DNA from: JACVCJ01 sp052437175
Lineage (GTDB): Bacteria; Bacteroidota; Bacteroidia; CAIKAF01
DNA: 64,000 nt
Reading direction: 5' to 3'
Assembly: GCA_052437175.1 (NCBI GenBank)
Contig: JBQVOK010000001.1
Coordinates: 620,001-684,000 of the forward strand
Shown here: positions 44,235 through 53,029 of the stretch, piece after piece
Layout: every line of letters starts with the position of its first letter
Position numbering within the stretch: position 1 is the stretch's first letter
Notes under the pieces: model-generated
What the model was told of the DNA's origin: nothing
Seen by the model: only the letters and a program-made list of their open reading frames with translations
Database searches by the model: none
Program-made: the position numbers and the translations under genes

Positions 44235-45143
44235 ATGAGAACGGCCGGGGCCTTATTTATGTATTTTATGTGGATGGCTGCATACGCCCAGTCTGTAGAT
44301 TGGCCCTTTACGGCAGGGTACAACAGGTATCCCCACAATTTTCCGACGCGGCCGGAATTGCCCCTGGACGGCCGGATCTATTATGAATACCACGGAGAGA
44401 CCATCTGGCATTTTGTGCCTTTCAGCGGCTGGTGCAGCGATACCCTGCCTGTGGTAGACCGTAATTACGTGAGTTATGATAATCCCTACTGTGAACCGTA
44501 TTTCGGGGGTATGCCCATGGCTGAACAGTACCCGGACCGGGTCTTTTACCGGGTGGAGAACGGTGTACTGCAAAACGGTTTTCTGAACGACAGCCTGCAG
44601 GTCTGGCACCGGAAAGAGCCGCTGTGCAGCGCTTATTACCAGGACGGGCTCCTGCAGGGCGACGTTTGCTTTTATTACGTGAATGATCCGTTGTATCCTG
44701 GAAAATACCCGGCCGCTGCCCTGAAAGCTTCCGGATGTTACGAAAAAGGATATCGTTGCGGAGAATGGCTCTACTATAACGAAAACGGCAGCATACGGGA
44801 AAGCCGGGACTACGGAACAGGCAGTGCCTGGCCGCTGCGGCAGGTACATTACCAGAAAGAGGGCCATACCCGGGATGTTCGTTTTGTTACGGCAGGTGTT
44901 CCCGGGGAAAGCTGTATGTACAACGCAGCCGGGGAGCGGGTGTCCGTAGAGTTGCTGACAGACCACCGCCTGAATGAAAAGGGGCAGGATTGCTGGCTGT
45001 ATGAAGTGAAAAGTTTTTACCCGGGCGGCGGACTCAGATCGTCATGGACCGAATGGAGGGGAAACTGGGGTGTACGCCGTACAGGGCCTGAAGTATATTT
45101 TGATGAGGACGGCAGCGTTACCCGTAGCCTGGAACATGAATAA
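44235..45143 (+). CDS. Secreted MORN-like repeat protein of unknown function
   Basis: This 302-residue protein has a signal peptide ending at AYAQ. The rest is rich in Tyr and Trp and shows repeated G.....Y...G.......Y motifs, for example GDVCFYYVND, CGEWLYYNENGSIRESRDYG and EVYFDEDGSV. This is the MORN-variant/YwqK-like arrangement of repeats. Such proteins often sit at the cell envelope. It has no visible operon partner: 61 bp separate it from the gene before and 110 bp from catalase. Function unknown. Confidence 0.6.
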   Translation: MRTAGALFMYFMWMAAYAQSVDWPFTAGYNRYPHNFPTRPELPLDGRIYYEYHGETIWHFVPFSGWCSDTLPVVDRNYVSYDNPYCEPYFGGMPMAEQYPDRVFYRVENGVLQNGFLNDSLQVWHRKEPLCSAYYQDGLLQGDVCFYYVNDPLYPGKYPAAALKASGCYEKGYRCGEWLYYNENGSIRESRDYGTGSAWPLRQVHYQKEGHTRDVRFVTAGVPGESCMYNAAGERVSVELLTDHRLNEKGQDCWLYEVKSFYPGGGLRSSWTEWRGNWGVRRTGPEVYFDEDGSVTRSLEHE

Positions 45144-45253
45144 CTGGATGTTAATATGGAGCGAACGGCATTGAGTTTCCTTTTTTTTACTATATTGAAC
45201 GCACATCTCCGATTTTCCGGATCTGTATTGATTAATATACTAAAAATACGGTT

Positions 45254-46762
45254 ATGAAAAAAGACACCAATCGCAGACTCACTACCGCATCCGGTATTCC
45301 CTATGTGGAAAATGAGAACAGTATGACTGCCGGACCGCGGGGTCCCGTGCTGTTGCAGGACTTTATCCTGCACGAGAAAATGGCCCACTTTAACCGGGAA
45401 CGCATACCCGAGCGCGTGGTGCACGCCAAGGGTTCCGGGGCCTTCGGAACCTTTACCGTAACCAACGATATTACAAAGTATACAAAAGCGAAAATATTCA
45501 GTAAAATAGGGAAGGAGACAAAGGTCTTCGCACGTTTTTCCACCGTGGGCGGCGAAAAGGGCAGTGCCGATACAGAACGTGACCCGCGCGGTTTTGCCGT
45601 GAAATTCTACACGGAAGACGGCAACTGGGACCTGGTAGGCAATAACACACCGGTTTTCTTTATCAAGGACGCCAAGAAATTCAGCGATTTTATCCATACC
45701 CAGAAGCGTGACCCGCGAACAAACTGTAAAAGTCCAACCATGATGTGGGATTTCTGGAGTCTTAACCCCGAAAGCCTGCACCAGGTCATGATCCTGATGA
45801 GTGACCGGGGTACGCCCTATGGCTACCGCCACATGCACGGTTTCGGCAGTCATACCTTCAGTATGATCAACAAAGAAAATGAACGGGTATGGGTAAAGTT
45901 TCACTTTAAGACCGAACAGGGCATCAAAAACTTTACGGACGCTGAAGCCGCCGATATGAAGAGCCGGGATATGGACTTTGCGCAGCGCGACCTGGTAGAG
46001 GCCATCGATCATAAGGACTTTCCCAGATGGATGCTCAAAATACAGGTAATGACGGAAGAACAGGCAAAGGCGTTCCGTTTTAATCCCTTCGATCTGACCA
46101 AGATATGGCCGCATGCCGATTTCCCGCTCATCGACGTAGGGGTAATGGAACTGAACCAGATCCCGAAGAATTACTTTGCAGATGTGGAACAGTCGGCTTT
46201 TGCCCCTGCCCATGTCGTGGACGGCATCAGTTATTCGCCCGATAAAATGTTACAGGGCCGTATTCTTTCCTACCCGGATGCGCACAGGTACCGCCTGGGC
46301 GGAAATTACGAGCAGATACCCGTGAACCGTTGTCCGTACATGACGGCCAATTATGAGCGGGACGGCTTTATGGCTGTGAACGGCAACGGGGAGGACGATC
46401 CCAATTACTATCCGAACAGTTTCGACGACATTTATGCCGATGAAAATTATAAACAGGCTCCCATGGAACTGGACGGGGTTATTGCCGACTGGTACGACCG
46501 GAATGCTCCCGGCGAGGACGATCACTATACGCAACCGGGCTGGCTCTTCAACAAGGCCATGAACGATTACGACCGGCATAACCTGGTATCGAATATCGTG
46601 GGCGCCATGAGCGGTATCGGCGGACCTAAAAAAGACCTGATCATCCATCGCCAGCTTTGCCATTTCTTCCGTGCCGATGTCGCCCTGGGAACGGCCATTG
46701 CAAAAGGGCTGGGCGTAGATGTGGAAAAAGTAATGGAAGAACTGAAACACAAACCCCAATAA
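45254..46762 (+). CDS. katA: Catalase (haem type)
   Basis: This 502-residue monofunctional catalase breaks down hydrogen peroxide in the cytosol. It has the active-site histidine region RVVHAKGSGAFGTF, the asparagine region LVGNNTPVFFIKD, NADPH- and haem-related DPRTNCKSPTMMWDFW and the haem-ligand tyrosine in RILSYPDAHRYRLGG. Length fits the small-subunit clade 3 catalases. A long 5' leader (45144-45253) contains TATATTG and TATTG elements but no exact -7 consensus. Confidence 0.96.
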   Translation: MKKDTNRRLTTASGIPYVENENSMTAGPRGPVLLQDFILHEKMAHFNRERIPERVVHAKGSGAFGTFTVTNDITKYTKAKIFSKIGKETKVFARFSTVGGEKGSADTERDPRGFAVKFYTEDGNWDLVGNNTPVFFIKDAKKFSDFIHTQKRDPRTNCKSPTMMWDFWSLNPESLHQVMILMSDRGTPYGYRHMHGFGSHTFSMINKENERVWVKFHFKTEQGIKNFTDAEAADMKSRDMDFAQRDLVEAIDHKDFPRWMLKIQVMTEEQAKAFRFNPFDLTKIWPHADFPLIDVGVMELNQIPKNYFADVEQSAFAPAHVVDGISYSPDKMLQGRILSYPDAHRYRLGGNYEQIPVNRCPYMTANYERDGFMAVNGNGEDDPNYYPNSFDDIYADENYKQAPMELDGVIADWYDRNAPGEDDHYTQPGWLFNKAMNDYDRHNLVSNIVGAMSGIGGPKKDLIIHRQLCHFFRADVALGTAIAKGLGVDVEKVMEELKHKPQ

Positions 46763-46779
46763 TTTATCTTTTCGTATAT

Positions 46780-47874
46780 ATGTTTTTATCGCACTTTCAC
46801 CGCTGCCGATCTGCTTATGAATATACAAAAATAGGTCTGCTGTTCCTGCTGTTGCCGGCAGGGAGTCTGAAGGCCCAGAAATTAACCAGAGAAGCGCTGT
46901 ATTATTCGCAGACGCCGGGCAATCTTGTTAAAATGGAACGCGAGTATACTGGGGTTGACGGCATTCCTGAACTGCTGCTGCAGATAGAGCCGGGGAAGGA
47001 TATCCGCTACCGCAGCGAAAAAACGTATACCAATGGAGACACAGCTGTTACGGAGTGGATATACGGGCGCATACGCAGAATACCTACCCGCGCGGAACAA
47101 TTCCTGGCTGCCGATAAACAGGTGTATGAGCAGGATATACGTGCGGGGTTCACAAGGTTCAGTTATTACAATAAAGATGTACATGTGGGTGATACTGTTG
47201 TACGTATCGATCCGCGTGCAGCCGACAATTACAGGGCCATACTGGCACGGTCCTTCATCCGGAAACTGCAGAGAGGACGCCTGACCATCGATCTTTCTCC
47301 GGAATACCGCGAAGTGCAGACCATAGAACGCTTTTACCGGGTAGACGGCCGCCTGGTCCGGGCCGAATGGCTTGACCCGGCCGCTGATCCGTATTACAGG
47401 GTACTGATGGCCTGGAAAGAACAGTCGTTATTACGTGTATACGAAAAAAAGCAAAATGGCCGTTTCGAAGAAGAAAGAAGCGAGTTGTTGAGCTGGAATG
47501 AAGACCGCTCGGAGCTTCGTATGCAGACATTTACGGGTTCTGATGTCCCGTCCGGCGATTACCGGCTGAAGGTCCATAATAACCGTCTTCGCCGCTACGA
47601 GGCAGGGAATAAAAAATGGTCGGAGGAAACCGTATACTACAAAGGCCCCGATCTGTTTACCTGGATAACGGGCACACTGCCCGGAAAAGAACATTATGTG
47701 CGGTATGAGCTGCAGGACCCGGCAATACCACTGATGAAGCGGCGTTTTCTGGTAAAAGGCACGGTGTATATAGATAGTTATACGTTCGCGCCCTTTTCTC
47801 ATACGTTTCATTCTGGCATCAGCCGGAAGAACGGATTTTTTCAGAGTGAGGTGCGGTATTTCTATTACCAATAG
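46780..47874 (+). CDS. Secreted protein of unknown function
   Basis: This 364-residue protein has a long signal sequence (MFLSHFHRCRSAY then a hydrophobic stretch LLFLLLPAGSLKAQ). ATG 46780 follows the catalase stop by 17 bp; a longer frame from 46657 lies inside catalase. The mature part has many strand-like elements and lysine/arginine-rich loops, such as KIDP-free regions DTVVRIDPRAADNYRAI and EVRYFYYQ at the end. No family is recognised. It may be read through from the catalase promoter. Function cannot be inferred. Confidence 0.6.
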   Translation: MFLSHFHRCRSAYEYTKIGLLFLLLPAGSLKAQKLTREALYYSQTPGNLVKMEREYTGVDGIPELLLQIEPGKDIRYRSEKTYTNGDTAVTEWIYGRIRRIPTRAEQFLAADKQVYEQDIRAGFTRFSYYNKDVHVGDTVVRIDPRAADNYRAILARSFIRKLQRGRLTIDLSPEYREVQTIERFYRVDGRLVRAEWLDPAADPYYRVLMAWKEQSLLRVYEKKQNGRFEEERSELLSWNEDRSELRMQTFTGSDVPSGDYRLKVHNNRLRRYEAGNKKWSEETVYYKGPDLFTWITGTLPGKEHYVRYELQDPAIPLMKRRFLVKGTVYIDSYTFAPFSHTFHSGISRKNGFFQSEVRYFYYQ

Positions 47875-47948
47875 GATGCGGGCAGATTTTAAGGGAGCAT
47901 ACAGTAAGGAAACCGTGTGATTCAACAGGAGCGAAATGTTTTACCACC

Positions 47949-48461
47949 ATGGACAAAATACCAGCCATTCAAAACAAAATACGGGAGATCCGTAACCAGA
48001 AAGTAATACTCGATGCCGATCTGGCCGCACTCTACGGAGTGGAAACCAAGCGCCTCAAGGAAGCTGTGCGCCGGAATATCGCGCGTTTCCCGGAGGACTT
48101 TATGTTCGAGCTCAGCGAAGAAGAGACGGAAAGTTTGAGGACGCAATTTGCGTCCTCAAAAAGAGGAGGGAGCCGCTATCATTCTTTTGCCTTTACGGAG
48201 CAGGGAGTGGCCATGCTTTCCGGTGTACTGAACACGCCCCGGGCCATAGAAGTAAATATTGGCATTATGCGGGCTTTTGTGCTGATGAGACAATATGCAC
48301 TTTCGCACAAAGATCTTACGCATAAGCTGAAAGAACTGGAGAAACAGTACCATCAGCAATTCAGCGATGTATACGAGGCCATTAATTACCTGCTGGCCAA
48401 AGACCGCCAGGAATTCGAATTCAGGGAGCGGAAAAGGATCGGCTACGTTAAAAACGGGTAG
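47949..48461 (+). CDS. ORF6N-domain DNA-binding-type protein
   Basis: This 170-residue protein contains an ORF6N domain, a module found in phage-related regulatory and KilA-N-like proteins. The typical features are IRNQKVILDADLAALYGVET, EAVRRNIARFPEDFMFEL, then YHSFAFTEQGVAMLSGVLN and a coiled-coil helix (HKLKELEKQYHQQF). The gene spans a perfect 27-bp palindrome at 48134-48160. It stands alone here, with no phage genes around it. ORF6N proteins are often on mobile DNA. Its target is unknown. Confidence 0.83.
   Translation: MDKIPAIQNKIREIRNQKVILDADLAALYGVETKRLKEAVRRNIARFPEDFMFELSEEETESLRTQFASSKRGGSRYHSFAFTEQGVAMLSGVLNTPRAIEVNIGIMRAFVLMRQYALSHKDLTHKLKELEKQYHQQFSDVYEAINYLLAKDRQEFEFRERKRIGYVKNG
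48134..48160. repeat. Perfect 27-bp palindrome inside the ORF6N gene
   Basis: Arms TTTGAGGACGCAA and TTGCGTCCTCAAA (13 bp each) flank a single T. The palindrome encodes part of the ORF6N protein (LRTQFASSK). It could form a hairpin in the mRNA or serve as a recognition site. Confidence 0.7.
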
Positions 48462-48480
48462 GCTCCATTACGGCACAAAA

Positions 48481-48511
48481 AAAAGGATGCCCGTTCAGAG
48501 AGCATCCTTTT
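48481..48511. terminator. Bidirectional terminator between the ORF6N gene and the second E1 fusion
   Basis: Arms AAAAGGATGC (48481-48490) and GCATCCTTTT (48502-48511) enclose an 11-base loop and have A/T runs on both sides. The genes on either side converge. Confidence 0.8.
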
Positions 48512-48539
48512 GTATTGAGGTTATTGAAAATTCAACGGA

Positions 48540-50975
48540 TTATTCGAATAGTGAAGGATATATTTCCGGTTTGCATTCGTGCATCAGCTGGTAAATACCT
48601 TCGCAGATGTCTTCACTGCTGGGCTTGCTGAAGTAGTCTCCGTCGCTGGCATAGGCCGGGCGGTGGTCCTGTGCACTGATGGTGCGGGCAGGAGCGTCCA
48701 GGTATACAAAAGCGTTCTGGTCTTCCACGATCTGCTGCAGCAGGTAAGCGCTGGCGCCACCTCGAACGTCTTCGTCCACCACCACCAGGCGGTTGGTTTT
48801 CTTCACGCTCTGTGCGCAGATGCCTTCCAGGTCGAAGGGCAGCAGGGTCTGTGCGTCGATCAGTTCCACACTGATGCCCATTTTTTCCAGCTCCGCAGCG
48901 GCCTCTTCGCATACGCGCAGGGTACTTCCGTAAGAAACAACGGTAACGTCCGTACCTTCTTTCAGAATTTCGGCCTTGCCCAGGGGCACGGTGAACTTAC
49001 CGATGTTCGAAGGCATATTTTCTTTGAGGCGATAGCCGTTCAGCGGTTCAATGACAATGGCAGGATCGTCGGACTGCAGCAGGGTGTTGTACATACCGGC
49101 CGCCTGTGTCATATTGCGGGGTACGCACACGTATACACCGCGTACGCTGTGCAGGATCATGCCGATGGGAGAGCCGCTGTGCCAGATACCTTCCAGGCGG
49201 TGCCCGCGGGTGCTGATGATCAGCGGTGCGCTTTGTCCGTTCTTGGTGCGGTAGCGCAGGGTGGCCAGGTCGTCGCTGATGGTCTGCAGACCGTACAGCA
49301 GGTAATCGAGGTACTGGATCTCGGCCACGGGACGCAGTCCGCGCATGGCCATACCCAATCCCTGACCCACGATGGTCATTTCGCGGATACCGGTATCGAA
49401 CACGCGCATTTCACCGTGCTTTTTCTGCATGCCTTCCAGGGTCTGGTTCACGCCGCCGATACCGCCCACATCTTCGCCGAAGATGCATACTTCCGGGTGG
49501 TTCTCGAGGATGTGGTCCCAGTTCTCGCGCAGCACGATGCGGCCGTCGGTCTGGTTATCGCCGTCGTATTGCGGCCTGATCTCCTTTACGCGCAGTGCCG
49601 AAAGTTTGTTCTCGGCATAGAGGTACGCGTTGTATCTTTCTTTGTTGATCTCTTTCTGTTCGCTGAGCCAGAGGCTGAGTGCCTGGCGCTGTACGTTTTT
49701 CTCGAAACGGGTAATGTGCAGGGCTTTGCGCACGGTGCTGATCACGTGGCTGCGGCCCGGATCTGCCGTTTTTTCGAGCGTGGTGGCCATTTCGTTCAGA
49801 CGCTCGGTCTGTGCAGAAACCACGGCCAGGGAGCGGATGGCCTGCACGGCTTCGTCCAGTTCGGCTTTGATAGCGCTCTGGAATTCAGCCCAGGCTTCCT
49901 GTTTAGAGGTACGTACGTATTTTTTGGCTTCCTCTTCAATGGCGGCGACCTCTTCTTCGGTAGCCAGTCCGTGTTCGGTAAGCCATAGACGCATCTGGCG
50001 CAGGCAGTCGTATTCCGATTCCCAGTCCAGGCGGTCTTTGCTTTTATAACGTTCGTGTGAGCCCGAAGTGGAGTGTCCCTGCGGCTGTGTGCACTCTTCC
50101 ACGTGTATCAGCACGGGAATGTGTTCCAGGCGGCAGGTGGCCACGGCTTTCTGGTAGGTTTCCACCAGTTCGCTGTAATTCCAGGCACGGGCATTGAAAA
50201 TAAGCATGCCCGGACCGTTCTCATCTTTCTGAAATCCGCGCAGGGCTTCGGAAATACTGCCTTTTGCGGTCTGGTACTTTTTAGGCACGGAAATTCCGTA
50301 ACCGTCGTCCCATACGCTCATGCACAGGGGTACCTGCAACACGGTGGCGGCATTCATCGTTTCCCAGAAATGTCCTTCCGAGGTACTGGCATCGCCGATG
50401 GTACCAAAAGCTACTTCGTTGCCGTTCACCGAAAATTCTTTCAGGTCCTTCAGCTCTTTATTCTGCCGGAAATGTTTAGAGGCCAGCGCCAGGCCCAGCA
50501 GACGGGGCATTTGTCCCGCGGTGGGCGAAATATCGGCCGAGGAGTTTTTATGCTGGGCGGTAGCGATACGGTTCCCGTTCTTATCCAGGAAACGCGTGGC
50601 GTAGTGTCCGTTCATCTGGCGGCCACCGGTCATGGGTTCTTTTTCGATGCTGGGATCGGCGTACAGCTGGGCAAAGAATTGTTTTACGGTCATCAGTCCC
50701 GCAGCCATCATAAAGGTCTGGTCACGGTAATAACCGCTGCGCCAGTCTCCCTTACGGAAAACCTTGGCCAGGGCGATCTGGGCCACTTCCTTACCGTCGC
50801 CGAAGATCCCGAATTTGGCCTTGCCGGTAAGTACCTCGCGGCGCCCCAGCAGGGAAGCTTCGCGGCTTTCGCAGGCAATGCGGTAGTCGTTCAGTACTTC
50901 GGTCTTGAAATCCTCGAACGTGATCTTCTCGTTATCAAGTACGTTCGTTTCTCTATATGTGTTTGATTGACTCAT
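48540..50975 (-). CDS. 2-oxoacid dehydrogenase E1 component, alpha-beta fusion (larger form)
   Basis: This 811-residue protein is a second E1 alpha-beta fusion, distinct from the one at 37145. The alpha part has the ThDP motif GDASTSEGHFWETMNAA ... WDDGYGIS, with GHYATRFLD and YYRDQTFMMAAG before it; residues 370-470 form a helical linker absent in the shorter fusion. The beta part runs from about 490 (RENWDHILENHPEVCIFGEDVGG) to LVVVDEDVRGG. The first residues MSQSNTYRETNV are variable. It has a perfect -7 box upstream. The substrate (pyruvate or branched-chain oxoacids) is not determined here. Confidence 0.88.
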   Translation of the reverse strand: MSQSNTYRETNVLDNEKITFEDFKTEVLNDYRIACESREASLLGRREVLTGKAKFGIFGDGKEVAQIALAKVFRKGDWRSGYYRDQTFMMAAGLMTVKQFFAQLYADPSIEKEPMTGGRQMNGHYATRFLDKNGNRIATAQHKNSSADISPTAGQMPRLLGLALASKHFRQNKELKDLKEFSVNGNEVAFGTIGDASTSEGHFWETMNAATVLQVPLCMSVWDDGYGISVPKKYQTAKGSISEALRGFQKDENGPGMLIFNARAWNYSELVETYQKAVATCRLEHIPVLIHVEECTQPQGHSTSGSHERYKSKDRLDWESEYDCLRQMRLWLTEHGLATEEEVAAIEEEAKKYVRTSKQEAWAEFQSAIKAELDEAVQAIRSLAVVSAQTERLNEMATTLEKTADPGRSHVISTVRKALHITRFEKNVQRQALSLWLSEQKEINKERYNAYLYAENKLSALRVKEIRPQYDGDNQTDGRIVLRENWDHILENHPEVCIFGEDVGGIGGVNQTLEGMQKKHGEMRVFDTGIREMTIVGQGLGMAMRGLRPVAEIQYLDYLLYGLQTISDDLATLRYRTKNGQSAPLIISTRGHRLEGIWHSGSPIGMILHSVRGVYVCVPRNMTQAAGMYNTLLQSDDPAIVIEPLNGYRLKENMPSNIGKFTVPLGKAEILKEGTDVTVVSYGSTLRVCEEAAAELEKMGISVELIDAQTLLPFDLEGICAQSVKKTNRLVVVDEDVRGGASAYLLQQIVEDQNAFVYLDAPARTISAQDHRPAYASDGDYFSKPSSEDICEGIYQLMHECKPEIYPSLFE

Positions 50976-50995
50976 AAGCGATATCTAACAGGAAA

Positions 50996-51003
50996 CAAAA
51001 ATA
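50996..51003 (-). promoter_or_regulatory. Bacteroidota -7 promoter box of the larger E1 fusion
   Basis: The minus strand reads TATTTTTG, a perfect TAnnTTTG, 20 bp before the start codon at 50975. Confidence 0.55.
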
Positions 51004-51059
51004 ACTTTTTTGGCGGGTTTTGCCAACCGCAAGGCGAAAAGCTGCCTTTCGGAGGCCGG

Positions 51060-52010
51060 TCAGTGTTTGTAGTAACGGTAGCTGCTCAGCCTGGCTTCCC
51101 GGTTCAGTACCCTGGTTTCAATGCTTACCCAGCCATCTGAATTATAGGTATAAAACAGGGGCGGCGAGCACTGGTAATAGCTAAATGCTTCAACGGCGAT
51201 CAGCCTTTGCTGTTGCGGGTCGTACACATAATGCTTTTCGCAGAAGGGAGAGGTGCCGGCCGGGGAAACCGTGTACGTATTTTCCTGCACCAGGAGCCCG
51301 TTCTCATACATTTCCTCTTTGCCCTTGTGCATCTTGTTGTCCCGGCCCGCCTCGTTATGCCAGTAAATGTAGGTGCAGGTGTTTCCCGATGTGTGTACAG
51401 ACACGGAATCGAGGGCGTTCCCTGACCGTATCTTTACATTCCGGTTCCGGTTGTCGAAGCTGTATTCGGTATCCGCATCGTAGCGGTTCGAATCCAGCAG
51501 TACGGTGCCCGAATCCGAGGACGAAAGCAGGCGGAGCCGGTGAATGAGCACCCTTTCGTTCCGGGGATACAGCCGGCCTTCCAGATCCCGTAATTCAGAA
51601 GTATAGTAGATGAGCCGGCCCTGTACATCGTAAGCCATACTGTCCTGTACAAACAGGTGGCCATTCCAGCGGCGCGCGGCAACCAGCGCCCCGGAGCTGT
51701 TATAACGGAACAGGGTAGAGTCGTTCAGCGTACGTTTTTTATGTTTCGGGTCGGGGTATACCCTATAGGTTTTTATAATCTGCCCGGCCTTGTTCAGCAG
51801 GTGTTCGGTATGCTCCGTCCAGCTGTATTCAATGCGCAGGCGTTGTATCCCGCTCCCCGGCAGGGCCTTCAGTATGTGAGGGGGCAGCTCGTATACCTCG
51901 TTCAGGCCGATCCCGTCAAAACGGTAGGTGGCGGGGGCAAAATGTTGCGCAAAAATATCTTTCAGAGGCAACAGGATAAGTAACAGGACGAAACCGCGGC
52001 GGAGCATCAT
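51060..52010 (-). CDS. Secreted protein of unknown function with YD-like repeats
   Basis: This 316-residue protein starts at ATG 52010 (or 52007); the frame extends to 52109 but only the shorter form gives a signal peptide (RRGFVLLLILLPLKDIFAQ). The body carries repeated Y.....GR.. and Y(D/N)....... motifs, for example SMAYDVQGRLIYYTSE and YTYNSDGWVSIETRV. The pattern resembles the partial cargo protein at the left edge of the window but there is no T9SS sorting domain here. It is separated from the E1 fusion by 84 bp and divergent from arsR. Function unknown. Confidence 0.55.
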   Translation of the reverse strand: MMLRRGFVLLLILLPLKDIFAQHFAPATYRFDGIGLNEVYELPPHILKALPGSGIQRLRIEYSWTEHTEHLLNKAGQIIKTYRVYPDPKHKKRTLNDSTLFRYNSSGALVAARRWNGHLFVQDSMAYDVQGRLIYYTSELRDLEGRLYPRNERVLIHRLRLLSSSDSGTVLLDSNRYDADTEYSFDNRNRNVKIRSGNALDSVSVHTSGNTCTYIYWHNEAGRDNKMHKGKEEMYENGLLVQENTYTVSPAGTSPFCEKHYVYDPQQQRLIAVEAFSYYQCSPPLFYTYNSDGWVSIETRVLNREARLSSYRYYKH

Positions 52011-52113
52011 AATCAGGTATTGTGTTCCTTCAAAGATAAGAAACGCCGGGTAAAAAGAAAACGGAGCGCTGCGCAGTGGAGAGAAGGGCCTCTCCCCGAA
52101 AAAAAACACAAAC

Positions 52114-52121
52114 TATTTTTG
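52114..52121 (+). promoter_or_regulatory. Bacteroidota -7 promoter box of arsR
   Basis: TATTTTTG is a perfect TAnnTTTG, 34 bp before the arsR start codon at 52156. The operator-like palindrome 52137-52152 lies between it and the start, so a bound repressor could block transcription. Confidence 0.6.
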
Positions 52122-52136
52122 CAGACTTATTTTTAT

Positions 52137-52152
52137 ATCGTAATATTGCGAT
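52137..52152. promoter_or_regulatory. ArsR operator-like palindrome, copy 1
   Basis: ATCGTAATATTGCGAT is a 16-bp near-perfect palindrome (one mismatched pair) just upstream of the arsR start. A copy with 14 of 16 bases identical lies at 52511-52526. Confidence 0.6.
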
Positions 52153-52155
52153 GAA

Positions 52156-52485
52156 ATGGGACTCACAAAATCCATATTATTTACAGACGAACAGAACGAG
52201 CTGGCAAACATGGCAAAAGTGCTGGGACACCCGGCGCGTATTGCAATACTTCAGCACATTATAGACCGTAAGACCTGTATCTGCAACGACCTGGTAGATG
52301 AGCTGGGGCTGGCGCAGGCCACCATTTCGCAACACCTGAGAGAACTGAAGAATATAGGCATTATACAGGGGACGATCGAAGGTAAATCGGTGTGTTACTG
52401 CATTGAGGAAAAGAAATGGAACGAGATCCGGCAACGGTTCCAGCAGTTCTTTGCACAGGATGTGAACGTGGAAAAATGCTGCTGA
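52156..52485 (+). CDS. arsR: ArsR-family metalloid-responsive repressor
   Basis: This 109-residue winged-helix repressor has ARIAILQHI, then C41-x-C43 in KTCICNDLVDEL, the recognition helix region QATISQHLRELKNIGII and a C-terminal CC pair (108-109). C41-x-C43 lies where the arsenite-binding cysteines occur in ArsR, and the C-terminal cysteines may complete the site. It is the first gene of an operon with an Acr3 pump and a phosphatase-like reductase, which supports arsenic sensing. It likely represses its own operon at the palindromes at 52137 and 52511. Copy 1 and copy 2 flank this gene. Confidence 0.9.
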   Translation: MGLTKSILFTDEQNELANMAKVLGHPARIAILQHIIDRKTCICNDLVDELGLAQATISQHLRELKNIGIIQGTIEGKSVCYCIEEKKWNEIRQRFQQFFAQDVNVEKCC

Positions 52486-52510
52486 GAAGCCCTTTTTTTA
52501 GGTCCTATAT

Positions 52511-52526
52511 ATCGTTATATTGCAAT
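52511..52526. promoter_or_regulatory. ArsR operator-like palindrome, copy 2
   Basis: ATCGTTATATTGCAAT lies between arsR and the DUF6428 gene, 31 bp before the latter. It matches copy 1 in 14 of 16 positions. No exact -7 box is visible, although TATATTG overlaps the site. Confidence 0.55.
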
Positions 52527-52557
52527 GTTACAATGTAAAAAATAAAAATATCATACT

Positions 52558-53019
52558 ATGACACTGGAACAGATCAAACAACTATTACCCGGTTTAGAGG
52601 CGGTTGAATTCCGCCTGGAGAACGGAACGGCGGTGCCGCCCCATTTTCATGTGACCGAAGTAGGCGCGCTGAGTAAGCATTTTATCGATTGTGGAGGTAC
52701 CCTGCGCCAGGAAAGACAGATCAGCTTTCAGCTGTGGACCGCGGCCGACCATGATCACCGTTTGCAGGCAGGCAAGCTGCTTAACATTATTCGTTTAGCG
52801 GAAGAAAAGCTGGGCCTGGAAGATGCGGAGATCGAAGTGGAGTACCAGGGCGAGACCATCGGGAAATATGGCCTGGACTTTAACGGAACGCATTTTATTC
52901 TCCGGAACAAACAAACGGCCTGCCTGGCGGAAGATGCCTGCGGTGTTCCCCTGCAGAAAAAAAGGGTAGAGCTTTCTGACCTCTCCAATTCCTGCACACC
53001 CGGTTCCGGATGTTGTTAA
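52558..53019 (+). CDS. DUF6428-like protein of an ars-type operon
   Basis: This 153-residue protein resembles DUF6428 family proteins. It has histidines in PPHFHVTEVGAL, an interior FIDCGGTLRQERQ region and a C-terminal tail with cysteines (DLSNSCTPGSGCC). The family is often found with arsenic genes and its function is unknown. The tail cysteines could bind arsenite; this is only a suggestion. The gene follows arsR by 72 bp and has its own operator-like palindrome in the gap. The methyltransferase gene starts 10 bp later. Confidence 0.7.
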   Translation: MTLEQIKQLLPGLEAVEFRLENGTAVPPHFHVTEVGALSKHFIDCGGTLRQERQISFQLWTAADHDHRLQAGKLLNIIRLAEEKLGLEDAEIEVEYQGETIGKYGLDFNGTHFILRNKQTACLAEDACGVPLQKKRVELSDLSNSCTPGSGCC

Positions 53020-53029
53020 ACCGGCCATT

